A stretch of DNA of 64,000 nt from Gluconobacter kanchanaburiensis NBRC 103587 (GTDB taxonomy: Bacteria; Pseudomonadota; Alphaproteobacteria; Acetobacterales; Acetobacteraceae). Every line of letters begins with the position of its first letter. Within the stretch, counting starts at the first letter, position 1. The notes below the pieces were generated by a model. It worked only from the letters and a program-made list of their open reading frames with translations. It was not told the DNA's origin and searched no databases. The stretch is taken from contig NZ_BJVA01000007.1 in the NCBI RefSeq assembly GCF_007988905.1, positions 1 to 64,000 on the forward strand, read 5' to 3'. The translations under genes and the position numbers were made by a program. Positions 1 through 9,414 of this stretch are shown piece after piece.

Positions 1-90
1 AAAACCAAAACCAAAACCAAAACCAAAACCAAAACCAAAACCAAAACCAAAACCAAAACCAAAACCAAAACCAAAACCAAAACCAAAACC
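1..90 (+). repeat. AAAACC hexanucleotide tandem repeat, 15 copies
   Basis: Fifteen perfect copies of AAAACC run from the window edge to position 90, and more may lie upstream. The porin frame reads each unit as Asn-Gln, so the repeat is coding. Because the unit is six bases, gain or loss of copies would change protein length by two residues per unit without breaking the frame. Confidence 0.97.
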
Positions 91-1520
91 TTGGGCCGCA
101 GCAGAATGCCTCAACACCTCTGAACTCGGTTCAGCAGAATGCGCCGCCGCAGGCGGCCATTCCGCCGGGTATTTTCACAACTTATCCTGCACCTCCGCTT
201 TCCCCTCCGCATGCGGCTGCATCACTTATTACGGAAGGACCACCATCCATTTTCTCTGACCCGTTCGGTATGACGTCCTGGTTGAGAAACAAAGGTATCG
301 GGTTCCATGTTGATAATACCAACGAATACGCGGGAGCGCTCCAGAATCCAACACGTGGGCCTCACTATAAAAGCTACAGAAATGGATCCAGTAATGCGGG
401 TCAGTATTCAGCAAACCTCATTGTGGATTGGGAGCATCTCGCAGGCATAAAGGGGTTTGTGACCCGGATGACAACTATTGGTCGCTATGGAACAACTGCT
501 AACAGAATGTTTGGTGATTGGCTGGCTCATAGCTCCGAGATCTATGGTGGAGGGGGAAATGTGGTGGTGCATCTTGTCTCGCTTTATGGCGAGGAAAGTC
601 TCTTCGGAGGACGCTTTCTGATTTCGGGTGGCCGCATGTCGCAAATGTCTGACTTCGCTTCCAGTCCTATTTTTTGCAGTTTTCAGAACAACTCGTTCTG
701 CGGTCGACCCAAGGCGGCTGCCGACAGTACGTATTATGGCAGTTATCCAGCTGCGACCTGGGCGTTCCATATGAAAGGTCGCCCGCGGAAAGATCTCTAT
801 ATTCAGACGGCTGTATATTTCGCTGAAAATGGAATCTACATGAATTATCAGCACCGAACGGGATTCAAATTTAACGGTGCAAATATCGTTGGTTATGAAA
901 TTCCAGTCGAGGCCCAATGGGAGCCGCATTTTGGGAGTCATCATGATCTTCCGGGTCATTATAAGGTCGGTTTTGTCTATGATGATGTTCGGCGGCCAGA
1001 TAATTACTATAACACCAAAGGGCAGGCATATTATGTTTATGGGGGTGTTCAGCGGATGCGGAACTCATCCTGGCAGACATATTTCATGTTTGACCAGAAG
1101 CTTATGAACTACCCTCACAGATCGAAATCTGCAGGACTAACGTTTTTGGGAGGATTTATTTACAACTCTCCCCATACGGCCGTTCGAGATTTCGAGGTTT
1201 ATGGCGCGTTGATAAGTCAGGGGCTAATTCCTGGGCGTCCCGAAGACATGTTTGGTGTGGCTTTCTCCTATGTCAGCATTGCTCCAGGCACACGTGATAC
1301 GACGCTCGCCATGGTTGCTGCAGGAAAATATGCCGGCATGCCCAACCATGCTACGGGCGTTCAGACCAATGCCGAGGTTTTGGAAGTTGATTATTCCATA
1401 AATGTGATGCGTGGCGTAACGTTCAGACCTGATTTTCAGTATTATATGAATCCCAATGGACAGGTTGGTCTGCGCAATTCAGCTATGTTGGGCTTCAAGT
1501 CCTATGTGTCTTTCTTTTAG
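1..1520 (+). CDS. OprB-family carbohydrate porin (5' end outside window)
   Basis: Outer-membrane beta-barrel porin of the OprB family, expected to pass sugars or polyols to the periplasm. The frame (codons beginning at position 3) is open from the window edge, so the first ATG at 270 is not the true start. The visible N-terminal part is a low-complexity run of alternating Asn-Gln followed by a Pro/Ala/Gln-rich linker. The barrel then begins at about SDPFGMTSWLRNKGI. Family features are the early GFHVDNTNEYAG strand, the GGRFLISGGRM and QTAVYF strands, and a final residue Phe (SYVSFF), as expected for BAM-dependent barrels. It lies next to a periplasmic dehydrogenase operon, which suggests it supplies that enzyme with substrate. 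The family call is confident; the substrate is unknown. Confidence 0.85.
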   Translation, partial: NQNQNQNQNQNQNQNQNQNQNQNQNQNQNLGPQQNASTPLNSVQQNAPPQAAIPPGIFTTYPAPPLSPPHAAASLITEGPPSIFSDPFGMTSWLRNKGIGFHVDNTNEYAGALQNPTRGPHYKSYRNGSSNAGQYSANLIVDWEHLAGIKGFVTRMTTIGRYGTTANRMFGDWLAHSSEIYGGGGNVVVHLVSLYGEESLFGGRFLISGGRMSQMSDFASSPIFCSFQNNSFCGRPKAAADSTYYGSYPAATWAFHMKGRPRKDLYIQTAVYFAENGIYMNYQHRTGFKFNGANIVGYEIPVEAQWEPHFGSHHDLPGHYKVGFVYDDVRRPDNYYNTKGQAYYVYGGVQRMRNSSWQTYFMFDQKLMNYPHRSKSAGLTFLGGFIYNSPHTAVRDFEVYGALISQGLIPGRPEDMFGVAFSYVSIAPGTRDTTLAMVAAGKYAGMPNHATGVQTNAEVLEVDYSINVMRGVTFRPDFQYYMNPNGQVGLRNSAMLGFKSYVSFF

Positions 1521-1605
1521 ATCGATCCACGGATTTATGGTTATAATGATTTCCTATATGCTCACCTCTCTGCATCATCCATCGTCTGTGCACCGTCTTA
1601 CGGGA

Positions 1606-2625
1606 TCAGCGGGCGTCGCCTCCGCAACTCTGACGGACCATCAGCTGGCCGGACACGAGAATGCGGGTACTGGAGGGGCTGGAATTTTCTATTCTGTCCA
1701 GCAGCAGTCGGGCGGCATTGCGGCCAACGCCTACGGGATCGGTGACGATGGTTGTAAGGGGAGGAAAGGACGTCGCGCTCTGTGGCAGATTGTCGGCGCC
1801 GATCACTCCGAAGTCACGTCCGGGCATTATCCCCGCAGAAAGCAGATGCCCCATCAGCGACTGGGCCACCATGTCGTTATAGCAGATGGCAGCATCCGGC
1901 GGGTTGGAGGAGGACATCAGCTTCGGGAGCGTACCAAAATCGGAGAGGTTCCCCAGATCGGTTGGAATAATCAGATCGTGTTCGAGCTTGTATTTTCCGA
2001 GTGTCCTGCGAAAACCGTCAAGGCGTTCGCGGGCAGCGGAATGCCTTGCTCTTCCGCCGAGGAAGGCGATTCTTTTTCGGCCATGTCTTACAAGATGTCT
2101 GACCGCCAGAGATGTGCCTTCCGCGTAGTCAGGGCCGACATAATCGCCCCCCGTCTGCGAAACATGTCGCAAGACCTGAACACAGGGGATGCGAAGGGTT
2201 GCGATCTCGGAGAGGAGCTCCTCGGACGTTCCAACGGCGGGGCAGATGATCAGACCGTCCACTCCGTGCTCCCGCAGGCGTCTGATTTGTCTGATTTGTC
2301 TTTCAGGGTTTTCAGCGCTGTTGACCAGGATTGCGACAATGCTGGCTTCCACGATGATCTCGTCGATTCCGAGCATCAGCTGGCTGTAGAAGGGGCTGCC
2401 GATATCGCAAAGAACCAGCCCGATGGTGCCGGTCCGCTGCCCGCGAAGATTGGCCGCGCCGCGGTTGTAGATATAGCCCAGCTTGTCCATCGCAGCGATG
2501 ACGCGTTCTCTCGTGTCAAGCGAAACCAGAGGGCTGTTTCGAAGAACAAGAGACGCGGTGGCGCGAGAGACCCCTGCTTCAACAGCAACAGAATTGAGAG
2601 TTACTGCTCTCTGACGGCCATTCAT
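1606..2625 (-). CDS. LacI-family transcriptional regulator
   Basis: A 339-residue LacI/GalR regulator. The N-terminal helix-turn-helix is clear (TLNSVAVEAGVSRATASLVL, residues about 9-28), followed by the hinge and a periplasmic-binding-protein-like effector domain starting at GTIGLVLCDIGSPFYSQ. Length is usual for the family. It is divergent from the dehydrogenase operon starting at 2812, with 186 bp between them, and convergent with the porin. It is therefore a good candidate for local control of that operon, probably in response to a sugar or polyol. LacI-type regulators next to FAD-dependent sorbitol dehydrogenase genes are known in Gluconobacter, but I cannot show orthology from sequence alone. 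Confidence 0.88.
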   Translation of the reverse strand: MNGRQRAVTLNSVAVEAGVSRATASLVLRNSPLVSLDTRERVIAAMDKLGYIYNRGAANLRGQRTGTIGLVLCDIGSPFYSQLMLGIDEIIVEASIVAILVNSAENPERQIRQIRRLREHGVDGLIICPAVGTSEELLSEIATLRIPCVQVLRHVSQTGGDYVGPDYAEGTSLAVRHLVRHGRKRIAFLGGRARHSAARERLDGFRRTLGKYKLEHDLIIPTDLGNLSDFGTLPKLMSSSNPPDAAICYNDMVAQSLMGHLLSAGIMPGRDFGVIGADNLPQSATSFPPLTTIVTDPVGVGRNAARLLLDRIENSSPSSTRILVSGQLMVRQSCGGDAR

Positions 2626-2811
2626 GTTCGTCAGATGCCTTTTGGGGGCGGTAAAGTGTCATAATTATTCAAAAGTGGTTCTCTCCGGCGGCTGATTTTC
2701 TTTTTGTGAGCATCCCATACTTCCTGAGGTGCGCAAAGGGAAAAGGCAGAGGGGTGGATTTGCGCAGAATGTTTTCATGTCGTCAGGCCATGTGTGTCAG
2801 TGGAGTATTCA

Positions 2812-3510
2812 ATGAAACTACCCTCTTCAACGCGGCGTAATTTTACCGCCGGTCTTCTCGGATCAACGTCGTTCTGGATCTATGGCGGCCACAAAGTCTG
2901 GGCTGATGCTCTGCAGGCGGAGAGCGGACAGCCCTATCAGCCACGATATTTCACGGCAGAGGAATGGCGTTTCCTGAATGCGGCCTGCGCCCGGATTTTT
3001 CCTGCGGATGCCCACGGGCCGGATGCCGCAGCGCTTGGAGCGCCGGAGTTCATTGACCGGCAGATGAACACGCCGTACGGCCACGGGGAGTTGTGGTACA
3101 TGTCCGGACCGTTTCGGTCAGGCGCACCCAATCTGGGGTATCAGCTTTCTCTGCCGCCCCGTGATCTGTATCGGCAGGCTATTGAAGCCGCGAACGCCTA
3201 TGTGCGCGATCAGCATAAAGCCCATAGCTTTGCGGATTTGTCCGCCCCGGATCAGACCGCCGTGCTCAAGGCGTTCGAACAGGGAAAGATGATGCTGGGG
3301 ACGGTGCCTGCTCATACGTTCTTCGAGCAGTTGCGCCAGAATACACTCGAAGGCGTTTTTTCCGATCCTCTGTATGGCGGCAACAAGGGGCTGGCGGGCT
3401 GGACGCTTCTCGGTTTTCCGGGAGCGCGGGCTGATTTCATGGACTGGGTCAATCAGAAAGGGGCGCCGTATCCTTTCGGGCCTGTTTCGATATCTGGCGA
3501 AACTGCCTGA
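2812..3510 (+). CDS. Small subunit of FAD/cytochrome c membrane dehydrogenase (gluconate 2-dehydrogenase subunit 3 family)
   Basis: A 232-residue small subunit of the periplasmic three-subunit dehydrogenase. It begins with a Tat-type signal (STRRNFTAGLLGSTSFW), as in other small subunits of this family, which carry the FAD subunit across the membrane. The body, from RYFTAEEWRFLNAACARIFP onward, is typical of the gluconate 2-dehydrogenase subunit 3 family. An in-frame GTG at 2794 would add six residues. I chose ATG 2812 because a TGGAG ribosome-binding site ends seven bases upstream and the Tat motif then falls at the usual distance. It is first in an operon with the FAD and cytochrome subunits. 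Confidence 0.88.
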   Translation: MKLPSSTRRNFTAGLLGSTSFWIYGGHKVWADALQAESGQPYQPRYFTAEEWRFLNAACARIFPADAHGPDAAALGAPEFIDRQMNTPYGHGELWYMSGPFRSGAPNLGYQLSLPPRDLYRQAIEAANAYVRDQHKAHSFADLSAPDQTAVLKAFEQGKMMLGTVPAHTFFEQLRQNTLEGVFSDPLYGGNKGLAGWTLLGFPGARADFMDWVNQKGAPYPFGPVSISGETA

Positions 3511-3523
3511 GGATTTTCAGATT

Positions 3524-5302
3524 ATGTGTGCGAAAAAAGTTGATGCCGTTGTCATCGGTGCAGGCTGGGCGGGTTCAATTCTCGCCAAGGAACTGACGGA
3601 GGCGGGGCTGTCCGTTGTCATGCTTGAGAGGGGTGACGAACGTGCTACCGCTGTCGAGGGTGATTATCCAAGCTCGATCGACGAGCTGAGAGGAGCGATC
3701 CGTCATCGGTTGTTCCAGAACCTGTCTCAGTCCACCGTTACGATCCGTAATACGCTGGACCAGGAAGCGCTGCCATATCGCCGGCTGGCTGCATTCCTTC
3801 CGGGAGAAGGGGTTGGAGGGGCAGGGCTGCACTGGTCCGGCGTGCATTTCCGTGTTGCTCCGGATGATCTGGCCCTGCGTACCAATGTAGTCGCCCGTTA
3901 TGGCAAGGGCTTTATTCCTGAAGGAATGAATCTGCAGGACTATGGTGTAACCTATGAAGAGCTTGAGCCTTTTTTCGACAAGGCGGAAAAGGTTTTCGGT
4001 ACATCGGGTGAGCCTTACACTATTAATGGAAAGGTTGTCGGCAAGGGGAACCGCTTTGCTCCCGATCGTTCCGATGCCTTTCCCCTGCCTGCCATGGGGG
4101 AGGTCTATTCAGCCAGCCTGTTCAGGACGGCTGCTGCCAGTGTGGGGTATCATCCCTATGCGCTGCCTGCCGCCAATGCGTCTGCGCAGTATACCAACCC
4201 TTATGGGGTGCAGATGGGGCCGTGCAATTTCTGCGGATATTGCAGCGGGTACGACTGCTACATGTATTCGAAAGCTTCGCCAAACGTGAACATTCTTCCT
4301 GCGCTACGTCAGGATTCAAAGTTCACGCTGATCACGAAGGCGCATGTTCTCAAAGTCAATCTGGATGCCGACAAGAAAAAGGCGACAGGTGTGACCTATC
4401 TTGATCTGCGAACCAAAAAGCAGGTTGAGCTTGATGCGGACCTTGTGATCATCAGCGCCTTTCAGTTTCACAATGTCCATTTGATGCTGCTTTCGGGAAT
4501 TGGCCAGCCTTACGATCCCAAGCAGAACACAGGCACGGTCGGGCGGAATTTCGTTTATCAGACGATCACGACCTCACGCGCCTGGCTGTCTCCCAAACAG
4601 TACACGAATCTCTTTGTAGGAGCCGGCGGAGCAGGGGTGGCCATTGATGATTTCAACAGCATGAATTTCGATCACGGGCCACTTGGCTTTGTGGGCGGGT
4701 CGCCGGTCTGGGTAAATCAGGCGGGCGTCAAGCCGATTGCGGCGGCTGTTGGGGGACCGGGTGGCAAGGCTCCGACATGGGGCGAGGGGTACAAGGATGC
4801 GATGATGGATACTTATCGCCATTCCCTGACCATTGATGCGCATGGCAGCAATATGGCCTACCGGGATGTTTATCTGGATCTCGATCCAACCTACACCAAC
4901 GCCTACGGGCAGGCATTACTTCGAATGACGTTTAACTGGAAAGACAACGACATTCGCATGAACCAGTATGTGGTGGGTAAAATTGAGCCTGTCATCAAAG
5001 CTATGGGTGCGACCCGGTATTCTTTGGGAATGCTGAAAGACGGTGAGGTTTTCGATACCCGTCGCTATCAGACCACGCATCTCGGAGGGGGCGCGATCAT
5101 GGGGAGCGACCCGAAGACCAGTTGCGTCAATAAGTATTTGCAGAGCTGGGACGTTTCGAACGTTTTCGTAATTGGAGCCAGCGCGTTCCCTCAGGGAATG
5201 GGGTATAATCCGACCGGGATGGTTGCCGCTCTTGCGTACTGGGCAGCGTATCATATCCGGACGACCTATCTGAAAAATCCAGGTCCGATGGTGCAGGCAT
5301 GA
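3524..5302 (+). CDS. FAD-dependent dehydrogenase large subunit (GMC oxidoreductase)
   Basis: A 592-residue catalytic subunit that oxidises a sugar, sugar acid or polyol in the periplasm and passes electrons to the cytochrome subunit. The FAD-binding Rossmann motif is GAGWAG at residues 12-17. A cysteine cluster at residues 234, 237, 240 and 245 (CNFCGYCSGYDC) resembles the iron-sulfur site described in FAD-glucose and related three-subunit dehydrogenases. The C-terminal GMC signature includes THLGGG and GASAFPQGMGYNPTGM. The start at 3524 follows a GAGGA site that overlaps the small-subunit stop; the frame stays open upstream, but that would overlap the small subunit. Subunit sizes (232/592/442) fit gluconate or 2-ketogluconate dehydrogenases better than the shorter FAD-sorbitol dehydrogenase, but the substrate is not settled. 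Confidence 0.9.
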   Translation: MCAKKVDAVVIGAGWAGSILAKELTEAGLSVVMLERGDERATAVEGDYPSSIDELRGAIRHRLFQNLSQSTVTIRNTLDQEALPYRRLAAFLPGEGVGGAGLHWSGVHFRVAPDDLALRTNVVARYGKGFIPEGMNLQDYGVTYEELEPFFDKAEKVFGTSGEPYTINGKVVGKGNRFAPDRSDAFPLPAMGEVYSASLFRTAAASVGYHPYALPAANASAQYTNPYGVQMGPCNFCGYCSGYDCYMYSKASPNVNILPALRQDSKFTLITKAHVLKVNLDADKKKATGVTYLDLRTKKQVELDADLVIISAFQFHNVHLMLLSGIGQPYDPKQNTGTVGRNFVYQTITTSRAWLSPKQYTNLFVGAGGAGVAIDDFNSMNFDHGPLGFVGGSPVWVNQAGVKPIAAAVGGPGGKAPTWGEGYKDAMMDTYRHSLTIDAHGSNMAYRDVYLDLDPTYTNAYGQALLRMTFNWKDNDIRMNQYVVGKIEPVIKAMGATRYSLGMLKDGEVFDTRRYQTTHLGGGAIMGSDPKTSCVNKYLQSWDVSNVFVIGASAFPQGMGYNPTGMVAALAYWAAYHIRTTYLKNPGPMVQA

Positions 5303-6627
5303 CATACGGTTCGTTCACCCGTGCAGCGTTCTTTGGGGCTGCGATCCTGCTGACAGGCTCCGTTTCGGATCTGCATGCAGAAGATATGAGTGCCCTCGTC
5401 AAACAGGGAAAATACGTTGCTGAGGCTTCCGATTGCAGCGCCTGCCATACGGTGAGAGGGCGAGGCGAATTTGCGGGAGGCATGGAATTTAAGTTGCCGA
5501 TTGGATCGATCTACTCGTCCAATATTACGCCTGACGCAACGCATGGCATTGGGGCCTATTCGGAAGCGGAATTTTCCCGCGCGGTGCGTGAAGGTGTTCG
5601 GCGTGATGGCGCAAGTCTTTATCCGGCAATGCCCTTCCCGTCCTATGCCCGCATGAGTGATGCCGATATCCATGCATTGTATGTATATTTCATGAAGGGC
5701 GTGCAGCCGGTGGCCCAGGCTGCTCCGGCCAATGGTATTCCCTGGCCGCTGTCCATCCGTCTGCCGATGACCATCTGGCGGGCTGTCTTTTCGCCATCAG
5801 TCAGCGCGGCGCAGAAAGATGTCAATCGCTCGCTGCCGAATGACGGTATCGCACGCGGCGCCTATCTTGTGGAAGGTCCGGGCCATTGCGGAGCCTGCCA
5901 TTCTCCGCGAGGACTGGCTCTGGAGGAGAAGTCCCTCTCGAACAGCAGTGGGACGCTTTTCCTCTCAGGAGGGGCAGCCATTGATGGCTTCGTCCCTACC
6001 AGCCTGAGGCAGGACCAGCGAAGTGGCCTGGCGGGATGGTCCGAGGATGATATCGTCCAGTTCCTTGCGACCGGCCGTAACCGGCGGGGTGAGGCGTTTG
6101 GAGGTATGACGGATGCCATTTTCCATGGAACGCAGCATCTGACGGATGCAGATCTTCATGCGATGGCGCAGTACCTGCTGTCGCTGCAGCCTCATAACCC
6201 GGCACTGTCAGCATGGGCGTATGATCCGGCAGCGGCTTCTGCTCTGCAGGCGGGAGATGTTTCGGCTCAGGGTGCCAAGGTTTATGTGGATCACTGTGCG
6301 GCCTGCCACCGTTCTGACGGTCGGGGATATGCGCCAGCCTTTCCGCCTCTCGCGGGTAATCCGGTGCTCATGAGTGATGATCCGGCATCTCTGGTGCATG
6401 TGGTGCAAAGTGGTGCCATTCTGCCGGGCATGACAAAGGCACCCACAGCTTTCGCCATGCCTGCGTATGGAAATATGCTCAGTTCGCAGCAGATTGCAGA
6501 CGTAGTGACGTTTATCAGAAAAGCTTGGGGAAACAATGCAGCCCCCGTCTCTGTGGCAACAGTTGAAGCACTTAAAAAGACCGCACCGGAGCCAGTGCTG
6601 AACCAGGGTGTTATTCCATTGAACTAA
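5299..6627 (+). CDS. Triheme cytochrome c subunit of the membrane dehydrogenase
   Basis: A 442-residue exported cytochrome. A Sec signal peptide (residues about 1-27, ending near LHAED) is followed by three CxxCH haem c sites: CSACH at 46-50, CGACH at 197-201 and CAACH at 333-337. Three-haem subunits of this size are the known partners of FAD dehydrogenase large subunits in acetic acid bacteria, anchoring the complex and passing electrons to ubiquinone. The start overlaps the large-subunit stop by four bases (ATGA), which indicates translational coupling. It is the last gene of the operon, ahead of a strong hairpin. Confidence 0.92.
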   Translation: MTYGSFTRAAFFGAAILLTGSVSDLHAEDMSALVKQGKYVAEASDCSACHTVRGRGEFAGGMEFKLPIGSIYSSNITPDATHGIGAYSEAEFSRAVREGVRRDGASLYPAMPFPSYARMSDADIHALYVYFMKGVQPVAQAAPANGIPWPLSIRLPMTIWRAVFSPSVSAAQKDVNRSLPNDGIARGAYLVEGPGHCGACHSPRGLALEEKSLSNSSGTLFLSGGAAIDGFVPTSLRQDQRSGLAGWSEDDIVQFLATGRNRRGEAFGGMTDAIFHGTQHLTDADLHAMAQYLLSLQPHNPALSAWAYDPAAASALQAGDVSAQGAKVYVDHCAACHRSDGRGYAPAFPPLAGNPVLMSDDPASLVHVVQSGAILPGMTKAPTAFAMPAYGNMLSSQQIADVVTFIRKAWGNNAAPVSVATVEALKKTAPEPVLNQGVIPLN

Positions 6628-6713
6628 TCCCAAGAATATGAATGACCTGATGATCTTAGAACACTGCCGCATGGAGACAGTGTCTTAGGCTGTGGTAACC
6701 GGTTACTGTGGGA

Positions 6714-6753
6714 AAACATCTGACTGCGTCTCGACGCAGTCAGATGTTTATTT
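6714..6753. terminator. Intrinsic terminator after the dehydrogenase operon
   Basis: A perfect inverted repeat with 17-bp arms (6714-6730 and 6733-6749) and a two-base spacer, preceded by A residues and followed by TTTATTTT. It separates the dehydrogenase operon from the LysR gene and could act in both directions. Confidence 0.85.
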
Positions 6754-6791
6754 TAGGATAATGTGAGCATTTTTATGAAAAGGGCTCATAT

Positions 6792-7709
6792 ATGTCTCGC
6801 GAGAACCTTAATGATCTGCTCGCGTTTCTGGCTGTAGCTCGTGAGAAGAGTTTTACGCGGGCGGCTGCAAAACTTGGAGTGTCGCAATCGGCGCTGAGCC
6901 ACACGGTCCGGCTTCTTGAAGAGCGGCTCGGGCTCCGTCTGCTGACGCGGACAACGCGTAGTGTGACGCCGACAAATGCGGGCGAATATCTGTTACGCAA
7001 TATTGGTCCACATTTTGACCAGATTGAAACGCAACTTGCCGCGTTAGGGCAACTGCGGGGCACACCGAGTGGGGTAATCCGCATTACAGCAACCGATGAT
7101 GTGATTGCCTATATTCTTCGGCCGCGGATTGAAGCGTTCATCAGAAAATATCCTGATGTAAAAATCGAAATCAATGCTGATCTGAAGCTGGTGGATATTG
7201 TGGCTGAGCGATTTGATGCGGGAGTGCGGTTGGGTGAACATGTAACAAAAGAAATGACATCGGTGCCGCTGACTCCAGATATCCGGTTTGTCGTTGTTGG
7301 ATCGAAATCATATTTTCAAAAAAACCCGAAACCCAAAGTTCCACATGATCTGCTGAAGCATCGTTGCCTCACGATCCGCTTGCCGACCCATGGAGGCATC
7401 TATGCCTGGGAGTTCGAGAAGAACGGACGGGATGTCAAGGTCCGGGTTGATGGCCCCCTCATATTCAACAGCATTTTTCCCATACGCGATGCCTGTCTGG
7501 ATGGGGTAGGCTTGGCGCACATGCCGGAAATGATTGCGGAAAAATATATTGCAGAGGGGCATCTGATCCCGGTTCTCGAAGACTGGTGTCCTTACTGGAC
7601 TGGCTATCACCTCTGTTTTCCGCGTCATCATCAGAATACGATGCCGTTCTTGTTGTTTGTCGAAGAAATGCAGCATGAACATAAAATAGAAAATACAGTG
7701 CATTCATGA
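6792..7709 (+). CDS. LysR-family transcriptional regulator
   Basis: A 305-residue LysR regulator. The N-terminal winged HTH is typical (LLAFLAVAREKSFTRAAAKL then GVSQSALSHTVRLLEERLG), followed by the substrate-binding domain from GVIRITATDDVIAYIL. The sequence is of the kind often found beside SDR, MFS and cupin genes, and those types follow here, the last two as pseudogenes. The start has an AAGGG site upstream. All neighbours lie on the same strand, so it may regulate the downstream methyltransferase and SDR genes. Confidence 0.88.
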   Translation: MSRENLNDLLAFLAVAREKSFTRAAAKLGVSQSALSHTVRLLEERLGLRLLTRTTRSVTPTNAGEYLLRNIGPHFDQIETQLAALGQLRGTPSGVIRITATDDVIAYILRPRIEAFIRKYPDVKIEINADLKLVDIVAERFDAGVRLGEHVTKEMTSVPLTPDIRFVVVGSKSYFQKNPKPKVPHDLLKHRCLTIRLPTHGGIYAWEFEKNGRDVKVRVDGPLIFNSIFPIRDACLDGVGLAHMPEMIAEKYIAEGHLIPVLEDWCPYWTGYHLCFPRHHQNTMPFLLFVEEMQHEHKIENTVHS

Positions 7710-7813
7710 GTGAAATCGAACACTGTATGCGTAGTTGAGGGGCTAATCACACAGGCGCAGAAGTTTTACGCAGAGAAGCGTAAAAGATTTTCGTAGCGAC
7801 GAGGGCCAGCATC

Positions 7814-8596
7814 ATGAAAGCAGTTTATCCTGTCTTGTGTGCAGTTTCGGTAATGGTGTCAGGTTCGGCGCTGGCCGCTCCCGATCTGAGCCAGGCGGTC
7901 CAATCTTCAGGCCGCGATGCGCGGTTTGTAGCTCGGGATGTAGTGCGTCATCCTCTGGAAGAGCTGCAGTTTTTTGACTTACGCCCCGATGCAAATGTTG
8001 TCGAAATTTGGCCGGGTGGTGGGTACTGGACGCAGATTCTCGGACCGTATCTGCATGACAGAGGCGCCTATACACTTGCTCTGGGACCGGAAGACAAAGC
8101 CGGTTCGGCATTTAGCAAAATGCTTGCTACGCATCCGGCGCTTGAAGGAACGTTCAAAACTACGCAGTTTGATGGCGGGCATCTTGATTTTGCTCCGGCG
8201 GGGAGCGCGGACCTGGTTCTGACATTTCGCAATCTGCATAACTGGATGGAGGCAGGGAATGCGCCTCAGATGCTTGCCGCCATTCATCGCGTCCTCAAAC
8301 CAGGCGGAATTTTTGGGGTTGAAGATCATCGTGGCCATACAGATGCTCCACAGGATCCGCGGGCAGAGGATGGATATGTTCGCCAGTCTTATGCAATTGC
8401 TCTGATAGAGAAAGCTGGCTTCAGGCTCGTCGGTACGTCAGAAATCAATGCTAATCCCAAGGATACGGCCAATTGGCCAAAGGGCGTGTGGACGCTGCCG
8501 CCGACCTTCGCGCTTAAGGAAAAGGATCACGCTAAATATGCCGCCATTGGCGAGGGGGACAATTTTGTTCTCAAATTTCAGAAAATTGACCGTTAA
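7814..8596 (+). CDS. Exported class I SAM-methyltransferase-like protein
   Basis: A 260-residue protein with a cleavable signal peptide ([21 protein letters not shown]) in front of a class I methyltransferase-like fold. The SAM-binding motif I region is [16 protein letters not shown] (residues about 59-74), and [13 protein letters not shown] with a later [12 protein letters not shown] matches motifs IV-V. It resembles the predicted methyltransferases of COG4798. Export is odd because SAM is cytoplasmic, and the substrate is unknown. It lies 104 bp after lysR and 17 bp before the SDR gene, so the latter two are probably co-transcribed. Confidence 0.75.
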   Translation: MKAVYPVLCAVSVMVSGSALAAPDLSQAVQSSGRDARFVARDVVRHPLEELQFFDLRPDANVVEIWPGGGYWTQILGPYLHDRGAYTLALGPEDKAGSAFSKMLATHPALEGTFKTTQFDGGHLDFAPAGSADLVLTFRNLHNWMEAGNAPQMLAAIHRVLKPGGIFGVEDHRGHTDAPQDPRAEDGYVRQSYAIALIEKAGFRLVGTSEINANPKDTANWPKGVWTLPPTFALKEKDHAKYAAIGEGDNFVLKFQKIDR

Positions 8597-8613
8597 AAAC
8601 GCGGAGAATGATC

Positions 8614-9360
8614 ATGAATAATACTGTTGCAAACAAAATTGTTGTCATCACGGGGGCTAGCAGCGGTCTTGGGGCGGAAACTGCACGCCATCTTGCGGAT
8701 CATGGTGCGACAGTCGTTCTGGGCGCGCGGCGGGAAGAGCGGATCAGGGATCTTGCGCAGGATATAACGGCCAAAGGTGGCAAAGCACTTGCCGTCGAAA
8801 CCGATGTGACGGACCGTAATTCGGTTCAAAACCTGATCGAAACGGCAGTCAGCACTTATGGTCGAGTTGATGTCCTGTTGAACAATGCGGGTGTCATGCC
8901 GCTTTCGCCGCTGGAAAATCTGCGGGTTGATGAATGGGATCTAATGATCGACGTGAACATCAAAGGTGTTTTATATGGCATAGCTGCGGCTCTGCCTCAT
9001 ATGAAAACGCAGAAAAGTGGCCATATCATCAACGTGTCATCTGTCGCTGGGCATCATGTTTTTGAAAGCAGCGCTGTGTATTCCGCCACAAAATTTGCTG
9101 TGCGTGCTCTTTCGGAAGGGCTGAGGGCGGAAGTGAAACCTTACAACCTGCGTACGACCATAATTTCACCGGGGGCGGTCCAGTCGGAACTTCTTAACGG
9201 CATTCATGACGCAGCAACCGCTCAACAGCTTCAGAGTTTCGTGCCGGACATTGCGATTGGTGCTGACTCTTTTGCGCGGTGTGTGGCCTTCGCAATAAGC
9301 CAGCCCGAAAATGTCGATATCAATGAAATTCTCTTCCGTCCAACAAAACAGAAATTATGA
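8614..9360 (+). CDS. Short-chain dehydrogenase/reductase (SDR)
   Basis: A 248-residue classical SDR using NAD(P)H. The cofactor motif is [11 protein letters not shown] (TGxxxGxG), followed by NNAG and the catalytic Ser...YxxxK (INVSS, then YSATK). ATG 8614 is preferred over ATG 8608 because GGAG at 8603-8606 is seven bases upstream of it. It is next to the methyltransferase-like gene and ahead of a broken MFS gene. The substrate is unknown; the family contains many ketone/alcohol reductases. Confidence 0.88.
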   Translation: MNNTVANKIVVITGASSGLGAETARHLADHGATVVLGARREERIRDLAQDITAKGGKALAVETDVTDRNSVQNLIETAVSTYGRVDVLLNNAGVMPLSPLENLRVDEWDLMIDVNIKGVLYGIAAALPHMKTQKSGHIINVSSVAGHHVFESSAVYSATKFAVRALSEGLRAEVKPYNLRTTIISPGAVQSELLNGIHDAATAQQLQSFVPDIAIGADSFARCVAFAISQPENVDINEILFRPTKQKL

Positions 9361-9414
9361 AACAATTAGGAATAACCGATCATGTGTGTAAATCATGATT
9401 GTGTTTGATCGTTA

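Noticed and set aside
1-90. Telomere-like AAAACC array as a chromosome end or non-coding satellite
   Set aside because: The porin frame reads straight through it from the window edge, giving Asn-Gln repeats and then a continuous protein linker.
7764-7785. TTTTACGC/GCGTAAAA hairpin as a terminator after the LysR gene
   Set aside because: It is followed by GATTTT rather than a T-run, is AT-rich and only 8 bp, so support is too weak to list.
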